NCBI RefSeq assembly: GCF_018618475.1
Contig: NZ_JACSMD010000001.1
Location: 310,001-374,000 of the forward strand
From: Exiguobacterium sp. s122
GTDB taxonomy: Bacteria; Bacillota; Bacilli; Exiguobacteriales; Exiguobacteriaceae
DNA: 64,000 nucleotides
Reading direction: 5' to 3'
Positions 53,118 to 62,107 of the stretch are shown in pieces. Positions within the stretch are counted from its first letter, which is position 1. Every line of letters begins with the position of its first letter. The position numbers were made by a program, and so were the translations under genes. Below the pieces are notes generated by a model. That model was not told where the DNA came from and searched no databases. It worked only from the letters and a program-made list of their open reading frames with translations.

Positions 53118-54317
53118 TCATTCGCCTTCTTTTGTAAGCCGAGTAAACATGTTTGCATAAAGTCCCATCCCGATGAGCGCGGACAGCAAGATGAGGGTGA
53201 AGACGACGAACGGAGAGACGAATCCCGAAGCGACCACCGTCACGGGAGCGAGAAACTTGCCAACCGTGTTTTGGAGCGTATCGGCGGCGAGATATTGGCC
53301 ACGCGATGACGCCGGTGCGTATCGACTAATAAAACTTTGGCTGACCGGAGAGCGAATGAGCTCCCCGAACGTGAAGATGGTCGTCACGAGAAACAAAGAC
53401 CAGAGGTTTGACGAGAAAGCAACGAGAAACGTTCCGAAGCCGGCGAGAAACGTTGACAATATAAAGACGCGCCGTTCGTCCCATGCCCGAAACACACGTG
53501 TGACCGGAATGATAAAGACGACGAACAAGAGACCGTTATAAGCGACGAGCCAACCGAACAAGATCGTGTTCGAGACGTCGGACATGGCCGGAGCTTGTTC
53601 AATCAAGTAGACCGGTAAGTATACGTCGAGCTGCATAATCGGGATGAGAGCGAACACACCGGCAATCAAATAGAGCCGAAACAATCGATCGCGTAGAATC
53701 AACCGATATGACTGTACTTGCGTGCGAAATGTCGTCTTCATCGTCTTCCCGGTCGAGGCTGGTTTTGTCTCATGGGAAAGGAACGCGAGTAGCGCACCAT
53801 ACCCGAACAGGACGAAGGCGCAACCGAAGAGGAGCGCTTGACGATGTTCGAAGAAAAGGAACCCGCCGAGAATGGGACCGAGTACGGCGCCGATATTGTT
53901 CGACGCCATAAACGTCGCGAACACATCACGTAACTGTTCCGTCGGCACGAGGTCAGCGACCATGGCCGAGCTGGCCGGTTTATAAATGGCGCCCATAAAG
54001 CCAATCCCGATATACGTAACGTAATCGACGTAAGCGTGCGTCGACAAGGCGAAGACAAGGAATAAGACCGCTTGTGCGAACGTCCCGACGAGCATCACAG
54101 GACGGCGTCCGACCTCGTCCGCAAGCGTTCCGCCGATCAAACTGCCGACTAAGAGGAACAAGGGCGGCACCGCCATGAGCAGCCCGGCCAGCTCGACGCC
54201 AAGGGTTTGAGCGAAATAAACAGTGATGAACGGGAAGTACATCCAAAACAATAAATTGAACAGACCTTCGCCGATTAAACGAACTTTCAGATTGAGGTCC
54301 CATCGATACGATTCCAT
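53118..54317 (-). CDS. MFS efflux-type transporter
   Basis: The 399-residue protein has twelve predicted helices. The MFS loop motif GGTLADEVGRRPVMLVGTFA (about residues 62-81) follows helix 2, and PTEQLRDVFATFMASNNIGA lies after helix 4. It belongs to the drug:proton antiporter branch; the substrate is unknown. AAGGAGA lies before ATG 54317. It is monocistronic and on the strand opposite to the stress operons. Confidence 0.88.
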   Translation of the reverse strand: MESYRWDLNLKVRLIGEGLFNLLFWMYFPFITVYFAQTLGVELAGLLMAVPPLFLLVGSLIGGTLADEVGRRPVMLVGTFAQAVLFLVFALSTHAYVDYVTYIGIGFMGAIYKPASSAMVADLVPTEQLRDVFATFMASNNIGAVLGPILGGFLFFEHRQALLFGCAFVLFGYGALLAFLSHETKPASTGKTMKTTFRTQVQSYRLILRDRLFRLYLIAGVFALIPIMQLDVYLPVYLIEQAPAMSDVSNTILFGWLVAYNGLLFVVFIIPVTRVFRAWDERRVFILSTFLAGFGTFLVAFSSNLWSLFLVTTIFTFGELIRSPVSQSFISRYAPASSRGQYLAADTLQNTVGKFLAPVTVVASGFVSPFVVFTLILLSALIGMGLYANMFTRLTKEGE

Positions 54318-54531
54318 TCGCGTTCTCCTTTCAAGAGTCTGCCTTAACTGTACGAATTCGGCTTGAGAAAGAATAGACTTATGTTGTCGGATTTGCTACG
54401 CTAAGAATAGAAAAAGCGAATAAATAGGCGCTTGTTTGCGCTGTCCCATAAAACGAACATATGTTTGTTAAAAGGTATTCGAACGACTCGTCATCATGGA
54501 GATGGCGGGTCGTTTTTAGCGTGCTCCGACG

Positions 54532-54556
54532 GTTATCCTTTCTTCAGACCGGGAAC
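54532..54556 (+). promoter_or_regulatory. Sigma-B-type promoter of the flavodoxin-fold gene
   Basis: GTTATC (54532-54537), 13 bp, GGGAAC (54551-54556). Confidence 0.6.
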
Positions 54557-54588
54557 ACCTAACTGTTGATTACTTAAGGAGGGATTCG

Positions 54589-55203
54589 ATGAAGGCGTTA
54601 TTTTTAAACTGTTCATTAAAAGGCGGCGACACGACATCGCACACAGAAGGGTTGATGAAAGACATCATCCCGCATTTTGATACGCTCGGGGTCGAGTCGG
54701 AAATCGTCCGCATCGTCGACTACAACGTCGCGTTCGGTGTGACCGAGGATGAAGGGGGCGGGGACGAGTGGCCACAGATCTTCGAGAAAGTGAAGGCAGC
54801 GGACATTCTCATCATTGGGACACCGCTTTGGCTCGGGGAGAAGAGTAGCGTCGCGACCCAAGTTATCGAGCGCTTGTACGGAGGGAGTAGCCTGACGAAC
54901 GACTTAGGGCAGGCCATCTACTACAACAAGGTCGGTGGTGTCGTCGTGACGGGGAACGAGGACGGGGCGAAGCACGCCTGCGCGTCCATCCTATACGGCT
55001 TGTCACATATCGGTTTCACCGTGCCGCCAAACGTCGACACGTACTGGGTCGGGGAGGCCGGTCCGGGCGACTCGTATATCGACGCCGGGCGGGACAATGA
55101 GTTCACGAAGTCGAACGGGAAGACGATGGCGTATAACTTGGTTCACTTCGCCAAGATGTTGAAGCAGACGCCAATCCCGGCCGAAGGCAATACGATGGAG
55201 TAA
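54589..55203 (+). CDS. NADPH-dependent FMN reductase family protein
   Basis: The 204-residue flavodoxin-fold protein starts ALFLNCSLKGGDTTSHTEGL (FMN phosphate loop) and has ADILIIGTPLWLGEKSS and GGVVVTGNEDGAKHACAS for flavin contacts. Such enzymes reduce quinones or flavins. The sigma-B-type promoter suggests redox stress use. GGAGG lies upstream. A long hairpin follows. Confidence 0.88.
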   Translation: MKALFLNCSLKGGDTTSHTEGLMKDIIPHFDTLGVESEIVRIVDYNVAFGVTEDEGGGDEWPQIFEKVKAADILIIGTPLWLGEKSSVATQVIERLYGGSSLTNDLGQAIYYNKVGGVVVTGNEDGAKHACASILYGLSHIGFTVPPNVDTYWVGEAGPGDSYIDAGRDNEFTKSNGKTMAYNLVHFAKMLKQTPIPAEGNTME

Positions 55204-55217
55204 AAAGAGGCACCGAA

Positions 55218-55251
55218 AAACATCCTTCCTCGAAATCGAGGAAGGATGTTT
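55218..55251. terminator. Bidirectional terminator
   Basis: AAACATCCTTCCTCGA (55218-55233) pairs with TCGAGGAAGGATGTTT (55236-55251). Confidence 0.85.
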
Positions 55252-55261
55252 CGCGTCCATC

Positions 55262-56143
55262 TTATTTCTTCTCGACCGCATGCCCGCCGAACTCATTTCT
55301 AAGCGCGGCGACGACCTTGCCGGAGAACGTGTCCTCTTCGAGCGAGCGTTGGCGCATCATGAGAGAGAGGGCGATGACGGGAGCCGGCACACCGTACTCG
55401 AGCGCCGTCTCGACCGTCCATTTCCCTTCACCCGACGAGTGCATGACGCCTTTAATCTCGTCGAGCTTCGCGTCTTTATGGAACGCGCTCTCGGTCAGCT
55501 CCATGAGCCATGAACGAACGACCGACCCGTGGTTCCAGACGCGGGCGACTTGTTCGTGGTCGTAGTCGAACGGGCTCTTCTCGAGAATCTCGAACCCTTC
55601 GGCGATCGCCTGCATCATGCCGTACTCGATGCCGTTGTGGACCATCTTCAGGAAGTGCCCGCTGCCACTCGGGCCAGCGTACAAGTAGCCGCTGTCCGTC
55701 GACACGTCGGAGAAGATCGTCTCGATCTTGCCGAACGCTTCCATGTCACCGCCAATCATCGTGCACGCCCCGTGCCGTGCCCCTTCCATGCCACCGCTCG
55801 TCCCGACGTCGAAGAAGTAGATGAGTTTTTCTTTGAAATGCTCGGCACGTGCGATCGACTGCTTATAGTTCGAGTTCCCGCCATCGATCACGATGTCGCC
55901 TGGCGATAACAGCTGATGCAAATCCGCTAATACGTGATCCGTCACTTCGCCAGCCGGTACCATCACCCAGACGACGCGCGGTGTCTTTAGTCCTTCGACG
56001 ACTTCCTCGAGCGAATCCTTCGTCTCGAACTGGCTCGTCGACACGTTGCCTGGATCGTAGCCGAGGACGCGGTAGCCCGCATCCGTCAAGTTGAGCGCGA
56101 GGTTCAATCCCATCTTTCCTAAACCGATCATTCCGATTTCCAT
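55262..56143 (-). CDS. 6-phosphogluconate dehydrogenase (short type), copy 2
   Basis: The 293-residue paralogue of the enzyme at 41.5 kb keeps the same active-site motifs: GMIGLGKMGLNLA, DGGNSNYK, TSGGMEGARHG and GHFLKMVHNGIEYGMMQ. The C-terminal half is almost identical to copy 1 and the N-terminal half clearly less so. Outside the gluconate operon it likely serves the basal pentose phosphate path. Both starts share the context GGTGACGATATG. No gluconate-type operator is seen upstream. Confidence 0.92.
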   Translation of the reverse strand: MEIGMIGLGKMGLNLALNLTDAGYRVLGYDPGNVSTSQFETKDSLEEVVEGLKTPRVVWVMVPAGEVTDHVLADLHQLLSPGDIVIDGGNSNYKQSIARAEHFKEKLIYFFDVGTSGGMEGARHGACTMIGGDMEAFGKIETIFSDVSTDSGYLYAGPSGSGHFLKMVHNGIEYGMMQAIAEGFEILEKSPFDYDHEQVARVWNHGSVVRSWLMELTESAFHKDAKLDEIKGVMHSSGEGKWTVETALEYGVPAPVIALSLMMRQRSLEEDTFSGKVVAALRNEFGGHAVEKK

Positions 56144-56199
56144 ATCGTCACCCCTTCAAGAATCTATTCTTTAATAGGGTTACCCGAAATGAAGTGGGT

Positions 56200-56412
56200 T
56201 CAAAAGAGTGGGGTCACTTCGTCGATGCGATAGGCGAGAATCGTACTGATCGGAATCTTCCACCCGTCGCTCAGTTCGACAAAGTCGTTCAACGGACTAG
56301 CTGTTTGTAACGTCTCTTTAAACGTGCGTTCAACATCAAAGATTGTACCGCCATAAGCATAAAATGTGACCGTCTGTCCTTCTCTCAAATAACATGTGAC
56401 GACGTAGCGCAT
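56200..56412 (-). CDS. Hypothetical protein, 70 aa
   Basis: I do not recognise this small soluble protein. It opens MRYVVTCYLREGQTVTFYAY and looks like a mixed alpha-beta domain. An AAAAGGAG site lies upstream of ATG 56412, which supports real translation. It is followed leftwards by the second 6-phosphogluconate dehydrogenase gene with a 56-base gap. Confidence 0.65.
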   Translation of the reverse strand: MRYVVTCYLREGQTVTFYAYGGTIFDVERTFKETLQTASPLNDFVELSDGWKIPISTILAYRIDEVTPLF

Positions 56413-56685
56413 GGAGAACTCCTTTTTAATATGTCATTTACATTACAATTTCATTACACTAAAGTTAATTATGACAATAAATAATAATTCTGTCTCATTT
56501 TTTCAAAAGATGAAGTCAATAGTTTGTTCGGAGGTGTGACGATGACGAACAACGGCCTGTCGGATGTGGTCTCTCTTTGCGGGAAACGGGTTACTTAAAC
56601 AAATTGTTGGACCTATAATCCATGACACCTGATTACTCGAACGTCTTTTTTGTGGGATAATAGAAAGAAAAAAGGAGGGCCTTCG

Positions 56686-57543
56686 TTGGTTGACCGCTTG
56701 ATTTTGCTCGCGATCGATGTGCGCCATCGGTTCCGTGACCATCACATAAATGACTATAGCGCCACACTCGCCTTCTTTTGGTTTCTCGCCATCTTTCCGA
56801 CCTTCTTCCTCATCTTTGCGTTCGCTGCATTTTTTAAAATTGAAGACTCTCTCTTAATCGAGCAAATCGAAATACTCGTCCCGGGAGAAACTGTCCGTGA
56901 TTTGTTCGGAATTGTTTATGATGTGAGTGGAAACATCAATGTCGGCCTCGTCTCCTTTGGTGCGCTGATTGTCATCTGGTCGGCAACGAATGGGACGGCC
57001 CGACTCGTCAAACTGACCGTCTTCGCATATGGGGAGACGGAAGCACGCGGCTACTTGCATCGCCGGTTCATCGGATTGATCACGCTTGCCGCCTGGAGTG
57101 TCGGGGCCGTCATCCTCGTCGTATTTCATGTCTTTAGTCAAGAGTTCCTCGAGTTGTTATATCGTGCCGCACCGGCAGTCGAAGAGTTCTCTCGTCTTGC
57201 GACGCTCACCCGCTATACGATTTCGACAATCATTTTAATTATCGCGTTCTCTGCCTTCTATATGATTGCACCGCAACAGCGGGTACGATTTTATGACGCC
57301 TTGCCGGGAGCCGTATTTGCTGTTATTTTGTGGCAACTCATCTCGACCGGATATAGCGTCTATGTCGATCGGTTCACGATGTTCGGGGAGACGTATGGGA
57401 CGATTGGTCTCGTCATCTTGCTTCAAATTTGGTTATATTTAACGGCTGTGACGATGCTGTTAGGTGCGGAAATTAATGCGGCCTGGACATATCATTTTTC
57501 GAAGCAACGAGGGAGAGTAAAGCGGAAAACACATTTCCCATAA
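56686..57543 (+). CDS. YihY/UPF0761 membrane protein
   Basis: The 285-residue protein has six membrane helices. Typical marks are LAFFWFLAIFPTFFLIFAF near the start, the IVIWSATNGTARLVKL stretch, and YGTIGLVILLQIWLYLTAVT with LGAEINAAW near the end. The family was once called ribonuclease BN; its role is unknown, perhaps transport. The start is taken as TTG 56686, with GGAGGG 6 bases upstream; the frame continues upstream to a TTG at 56650 that would include this site. Confidence 0.88.
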   Translation: MVDRLILLAIDVRHRFRDHHINDYSATLAFFWFLAIFPTFFLIFAFAAFFKIEDSLLIEQIEILVPGETVRDLFGIVYDVSGNINVGLVSFGALIVIWSATNGTARLVKLTVFAYGETEARGYLHRRFIGLITLAAWSVGAVILVVFHVFSQEFLELLYRAAPAVEEFSRLATLTRYTISTIILIIAFSAFYMIAPQQRVRFYDALPGAVFAVILWQLISTGYSVYVDRFTMFGETYGTIGLVILLQIWLYLTAVTMLLGAEINAAWTYHFSKQRGRVKRKTHFP

Positions 57544-57647
57544 AAACACACAAAGATATCCTTAGTATTTTTTGGTAAAGTACTATAACATAACACGAGG
57601 AAAGGGAACTCCTTTTGTAAAGAATATTGGAAAGAAGGTGGCTTTCG

Positions 57648-58571
57648 ATGGCGAGACATCGTAAAAAGCGGGGCGGACGTCGCATCTTTTTCATCACACT
57701 TGGCATCCTCGTGCTCTTTTTAGTCGTAGGCGGAGCGATGACGTGGTCGATGTATCGGGATGTGAATGATACCGTCTCGAAAGTGAATCAAAACCTCGAC
57801 GTACGAGAAGAGCGAAGAAACGTGGAAACAATCGAAGACGAAAAGTCCGTTTCGATTCTTCTGCTAGGCATCGACCGCGGTGAAGGCCAACGTGGTCGAA
57901 GTGACTCCATCATCGTCATGACGTTAAACCCGACGACAGACGAAGGGGCGATATTATCGATTCCACGCGATACGAAAACGGAAATCGTCGGATACGGTAC
58001 ACGAGATAAGGTCAACCATGCTTATGCGTTCGGCGGAACAGACATGGCGATGGATACGGTCGAAGCCTTGCTCGACATCCCGATTGATTACGTGGTCGAG
58101 GCAGACATGGAAGCCTTCACGGAAGTTGTCGACACGCTCGGCGGCGTGACCGTGACGAACACGTTTGCGTTCGAACAAGATAATCATACGTTCCCGGTCG
58201 GTGAGCTTGAATTGAACGGGGCGGAGGCACTCGCCTATGCACGTATGCGTTACGAAGACCCGAACGGGGACTTCGGTCGTCAAGAACGACAACGGGCCAT
58301 CGTCGCGGCCATCGTCGAAAAAGGACGGAGCAGCTTCTCGGTCGATACCGTAACACGTCTTCTCGAGGTAGCGGGTGACCATGCGAAAACGAACCTAGAA
58401 TTTAACGAACTTGTTTCCTTATCAACTGACTATATGAAAGCGTTCCGGAACGCGAGCACGTTACGAATTGAAGGGACCGGTGGAAAGGAAAGTAACGGCA
58501 TCTATTACTGGAATCCGGACCCGGCCTCTTTAGCGGGAGTCCAAGATGAATTAAAACGATTGATGGAATGA
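57648..58571 (+). CDS. LytR-CpsA-Psr (LCP) ligase
   Basis: The 307-residue protein has a short basic tail, one membrane helix (about 13-35) and an extracellular LCP domain (about 65-290): LLLGIDRGEGQRGRSDSI, LSIPRDTKTEIVGYG and ALAYARMRYEDPNGDFGRQE with the conserved Asp and Arg residues. LCP enzymes attach teichoic acids or other polymers to peptidoglycan. ATG 57648 follows AGAAGGTGG. A terminator follows. Confidence 0.92.
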   Translation: MARHRKKRGGRRIFFITLGILVLFLVVGGAMTWSMYRDVNDTVSKVNQNLDVREERRNVETIEDEKSVSILLLGIDRGEGQRGRSDSIIVMTLNPTTDEGAILSIPRDTKTEIVGYGTRDKVNHAYAFGGTDMAMDTVEALLDIPIDYVVEADMEAFTEVVDTLGGVTVTNTFAFEQDNHTFPVGELELNGAEALAYARMRYEDPNGDFGRQERQRAIVAAIVEKGRSSFSVDTVTRLLEVAGDHAKTNLEFNELVSLSTDYMKAFRNASTLRIEGTGGKESNGIYYWNPDPASLAGVQDELKRLME

Positions 58572-58596
58572 GTCGCCCTTTAGGCGGCTCTTTTTG
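58570..58596 (+). terminator. Intrinsic terminator of the LCP gene
   Basis: GAGTCGCC (58570-58577) pairs with GGCGGCTC (58583-58590) and is followed by a T-run. It overlaps the stop codon. Confidence 0.8.
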
Positions 58597-58652
58597 CGTT
58601 TAGAAGTGTATAAATGGTGGGACTGATAAGAAGAGAAGACAGGAGGGATTGG

Positions 58653-59843
58653 ATGATTTGGGAACATGTAAAACCGATTGTCGATGAGCTCGTCGATAAT
58701 CACTCCGTAGCGGAGTGGAAACAATTATTCATGAAATGGGATGCTCAGACGTGGCATGACGGTGAAGTACCGACAGAGCGGACAAACGTCCTCATGATCG
58801 ATGCGAACGCCGTCACGACAGACGGGACACCCGACCTTGATGCACTTCATGAGTTGTTAAAAGACCATGTGCAAGCATCAATCAGCGATTTGTATCTCGT
58901 CTCGCTATTCCCATATGCTAAGGAGACGAGCGACACACGTGTCAATCCACGAATTCGTTTGCTCGAGGACCTCGGCCGATTTCACCAAGAGTTTGGACTC
59001 ATGTATGATGTGGAGCCGGACGTCTATAACGAGACACAGTTCGATCTTCTAAAAGAGACGGATTTGTTTATCGAACGGCTCGCTCAAGGCGCAACGGCGC
59101 TTCGTGTCCATGTCCAGTCCTTCCGCGGGATGCCGGAAGAACGGATTCGACTTGTTCTGACCTTATGGCATCGCGTGCTTCATCATTATAAGGCGAACGG
59201 ACAATTGATCCTTGCCTATGAAGGGGATACAAAACAAGTACCCGCTTATTTCGATGTCGCCGATGCGATTTGTCACTTCGATTTCGCCTCGCACGTCCTT
59301 CTCGCATTCGCCCAAGGCGATGCGACACGGTTACGCGATTGGACCGGCTATGATGCACCGCCTGAAGGGAAGACATATTATAACTTTTTATCTAGCCCAG
59401 AGCGTGACCCGTTCGAGAAAAACTTAATTAATCCGTTACCGGAACAAATTCTTGCAGCCCACAGTATCCTGTTGTCGTTACGCGGTATCCCGGCGATTGA
59501 TTATCGAACGCTTCTTGGTGTGACGACACCTGTCGATCGAGATGCGCTCATCCAAGAGGTGAAAACGGACCCGCAACGGTTAAATGTCTTTTCTGGCATC
59601 CTGAGTCAATTAAACGTTAAACGGACGCACCCGGCGCTCTCGCCTTATGCGCGCGAACGAATCGTTTCAGTCGACAACCGGGTGTTTGCCGTCGAGCGAA
59701 CGGACGGGCAAGAGACACTCACGCTCTACACGAACGTCTCGAATGAATCCGTGACGCTCTCTGTTCAGGGTACGAATGTATTCACGGAAGAGCCGGTCGA
59801 GACGATTGAATTAGAACCATATGGCTTTATATGGGTTCACTAA
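58653..59843 (+). CDS. GH13 sucrose-phosphorylase-like protein lacking catalytic residues
   Basis: The 396-residue protein is similar in order to GH13_18 enzymes (sucrose or glucosylglycerate phosphorylase): ISDLYLVSLFPYA, VNPRIRLLEDLGRFHQEFGLMYDV, ERLAQGATALRVHVQSFRG and AAHSILLSLRGIPAIDYRTLLG. The NHVS segment is replaced by PDVYN (122-126), and the domain B region of roughly 100 residues is absent. The nucleophile position (RLDAI in real enzymes) reads RVHVQ (151-155), and the SHDG motif reads SPERD (248-252). A Glu near the acid/base place (E190) remains. It looks like a pseudoenzyme kept by selection, since it is intact over 396 codons. ATG 58653 has GGAGG upstream. Confidence 0.7.
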   Translation: MIWEHVKPIVDELVDNHSVAEWKQLFMKWDAQTWHDGEVPTERTNVLMIDANAVTTDGTPDLDALHELLKDHVQASISDLYLVSLFPYAKETSDTRVNPRIRLLEDLGRFHQEFGLMYDVEPDVYNETQFDLLKETDLFIERLAQGATALRVHVQSFRGMPEERIRLVLTLWHRVLHHYKANGQLILAYEGDTKQVPAYFDVADAICHFDFASHVLLAFAQGDATRLRDWTGYDAPPEGKTYYNFLSSPERDPFEKNLINPLPEQILAAHSILLSLRGIPAIDYRTLLGVTTPVDRDALIQEVKTDPQRLNVFSGILSQLNVKRTHPALSPYARERIVSVDNRVFAVERTDGQETLTLYTNVSNESVTLSVQGTNVFTEEPVETIELEPYGFIWVH

Positions 59844-59846
59844 CAG

Positions 59847-59884
59847 AAACAAGTCCCTGACCTTATGTCGGGGACTTGTTTTAT
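59847..59884. terminator. Bidirectional terminator
   Basis: AAACAAGTCCC (59847-59857) pairs with GGGACTTGTTT (59871-59881). Confidence 0.8.
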
Positions 59885-61053
59885 AGTTCGGTCAAACGAA
59901 CACGCGTCGAGCCGTTCGTCCCAATAAAAAGACGGAGTGAATAATTCTCACTCTCATAGACGACAGCATCTTCCGTTTCAAGCGTAGGTTCGCCAAGCGT
60001 CATAAAATTCTGTTTTGACACACTGGTGTTTGTCCAGTCAATGGCGTGGATTTGTTCGTTTTGAATTGTGAAAAATAAGCCATTATAAAATGCATATGTG
60101 TTTAACGAATCGCGTTCTTCTCCGTACGGGTTACCGATTGTGTCATATAATTCAGTCTCGGCCAATCCTAGAGTTTCACTCAAAGACAAGGCATAGGTTA
60201 AATCGAGATTTGATTTCACCCATGAAAGGAGGTCTTGGTTAGATAAGGTAGCTGCTTTCCATTCGGTTGTCATTGCCGTTTCAGGTGCCCACGCAGTCAT
60301 TTTGCCTAAATCGACTTTGATAAAATTATCTTTTTTGCCAAGAACGGTATAGCGATCACCGATATCCCCGACATATGTAACGCTTGAACTATTTGGTGCA
60401 CTGACTAAATCCGTAGTTTTTGAAGTCACCCACACCGTCTGCTCATTTGATTGATTCGTCTGGTCTGCTACTGGTTCAGGCTCTGGTGGCGCTTTAATAG
60501 GTTTGATCATTTTCGTTTCATTAGATTCAAACAAGGACATGAAAGATGGATAACTAAAATATGCTACTCCGCTCAAAAGCAGAAACGTGGCGACTAAAAA
60601 AAGTAATCCCTTTCGTTGTTTACGAGGTCGAGCCGGTTCAATAAGACGATGATATTGTGCACGTTCTGAAAGAGAAGGCAATTCACGTTCAGGCTTGTAT
60701 CGACGCTTAGATGTTCCTTGTTGAGTAACGGGTAAATGATTATTAAGCTCTGTTGTAGAAATCGGATGTTGCATTTCATGATTCGATAAAATGTCATCGA
60801 TTCGTTCTAGTAATGCTATGTAATAAGAAGAAAACGGACTGTCCGTTCTCATATCTAGTAACCATACTTCAAAAGTATGAACAGTTTGTTTCTTTTTAAA
60901 AATTGAAAAATTTACTTCTCCGGTTAATTCATTATAAGAATCATATAAAGTTTTTGAAGTGGATAAATTTTTTTTAATTAATTCTTGTAAAGCGATTTGT
61001 TTAGAAGTAGGCAACCCAGCAATCAGTTGGCGAATTTTGTCTTGTTCCTGCAA
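59881..61053 (-). CDS. Membrane protein with SH3b-like extracellular domain
   Basis: The 390-residue protein has a charged cytoplasmic part (1-145), one membrane helix (about 147-168, LLFLVATFLLLSGVAYFSY), a Pro/Glu/Gln linker and a bacterial SH3-like domain (about 200-265, VWVTSKTTDLVSAPNSSS and VGDIGDRYTVLGKKDNFIKV). A C-terminal mixed domain has DTIGNPYGEE and IQNEQIHAIDW. I do not know the family. SH3b domains often bind cell wall. Base composition is AT-rich compared with neighbours. The start ATG 61053 is preceded by GGAGG. It is divergent from a tyrosine-phosphatase gene. Confidence 0.7.
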   Translation of the reverse strand: MQEQDKIRQLIAGLPTSKQIALQELIKKNLSTSKTLYDSYNELTGEVNFSIFKKKQTVHTFEVWLLDMRTDSPFSSYYIALLERIDDILSNHEMQHPISTTELNNHLPVTQQGTSKRRYKPERELPSLSERAQYHRLIEPARPRKQRKGLLFLVATFLLLSGVAYFSYPSFMSLFESNETKMIKPIKAPPEPEPVADQTNQSNEQTVWVTSKTTDLVSAPNSSSVTYVGDIGDRYTVLGKKDNFIKVDLGKMTAWAPETAMTTEWKAATLSNQDLLSWVKSNLDLTYALSLSETLGLAETELYDTIGNPYGEERDSLNTYAFYNGLFFTIQNEQIHAIDWTNTSVSKQNFMTLGEPTLETEDAVVYESENYSLRLFIGTNGSTRVRLTEL

Positions 61054-61237
61054 AATTACTTCCTCCTTTTCTAAAGTCGTACCTTTTAAAGTGTATCAGA
61101 CTTTTAATTGTACATGCGCGAAATCGAATAAAACAAACGAGGAAAGTTAATTGCAGAAGCGAATAAGTAATGGATACATGACTATAGCACGAAAAGGTAG
61201 ATAACGGATTCATATTCATTTTAAAGGAGATGTTACG

Positions 61238-62005
61238 TTGATTGATATTCATTGTCATATTCTTCCTTCTGTCGATGACGGTCCTCATATGCTAGAAGAA
61301 TCGCTTCGAATGGGGAAGCTTGCGATGGAAGAAGGGGTAACCTCTATTGTCGCTACGCCCCATGCCTTTCACCCGCAATTCGATTCGAATAATGAATGGA
61401 TTAAACAAAAATATTTAGAAGTCTGTGCAGGTTTTCAAGAAGAAGGAATTCTCATCGATCTTTATTTAGGACAAGAAATACGTGTTTCTGGTGAACTCAC
61501 CACATTACTTCTAAATGCGAAAGCTATGACAATTGCAAATTCACGTTACGTTCTGATTGAATTTCAAAGCGATAGTGTACCTGCTTATGTGAATCAGTTA
61601 TTGTTCAACCTTCAATTAGAAGGATATGTGCCTATTATTGCACATCCGGAACGAAATAAAGAGTTTGCACGAGAGCCCGGTCGCTTATTCGAGTTAGTAA
61701 ACGCGGGTGCTCTTTCGCAAATTACAACAAGTAGCGTGACGGGAGACTTTGGTCGTCATGTTCAAGAGCTTGCGTTAACATTTTTAAGAAACGGATTGAG
61801 TCAACTTATTGCGTCCGATGCTCATAATACCGATTGTCGCTCATTTAACTGGACCCGGACAAAAGAGCAAATTGTTGACGAGTTAGGCGAGTCGATGTGG
61901 GAAATGTATAGAAAAAACGCCAAAGCGATTATTCAAGACGAACCACTTCAATTGCCTAAACCGGTACTTCCGGTAAAAAATTGGAGGGGGAAGTGGAAGA
62001 AGTAG
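61238..62005 (+). CDS. CpsB/YwqE-type PHP tyrosine phosphatase
   Basis: The 255-residue PHP phosphatase has DIHCHILPSVDDGP (residues 2-15), ATPH, a Glu in GQEIR, IAHPERN and ASDAHN: the full set of metal ligands. In relatives it removes phosphate from capsule-linked tyrosine kinases and controls polysaccharide export. No kinase or capsule gene lies nearby in this window. The start is TTG with AAAGGAG upstream. The gene is AT-rich. Confidence 0.88.
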   Translation: MIDIHCHILPSVDDGPHMLEESLRMGKLAMEEGVTSIVATPHAFHPQFDSNNEWIKQKYLEVCAGFQEEGILIDLYLGQEIRVSGELTTLLLNAKAMTIANSRYVLIEFQSDSVPAYVNQLLFNLQLEGYVPIIAHPERNKEFAREPGRLFELVNAGALSQITTSSVTGDFGRHVQELALTFLRNGLSQLIASDAHNTDCRSFNWTRTKEQIVDELGESMWEMYRKNAKAIIQDEPLQLPKPVLPVKNWRGKWKK

Positions 62006-62047
62006 CAGTCTGGTCATTATGAGAATCAATGAAATTTCTCTATTTTT

Positions 62048-62061
62048 TATAAGCGTTTTCA
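62048..62061 (+). promoter_or_regulatory. cre-like site before the ROK gene
   Basis: TATAAGCGTTTTCA has one mismatch to the CcpA consensus, 47 bases before the ROK start. Confidence 0.55.
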
Positions 62062-62107
62062 CAAAAGTGTTACAATAAGAAAAAATAGAGAAATGGGTGG
62101 AACAGTT

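Noticed and set aside
54318-54530. Possible small gene upstream of the flavodoxin-fold gene
   Set aside because: Only promoter-like and short hairpin sequence is seen; no frame with a ribosome site.
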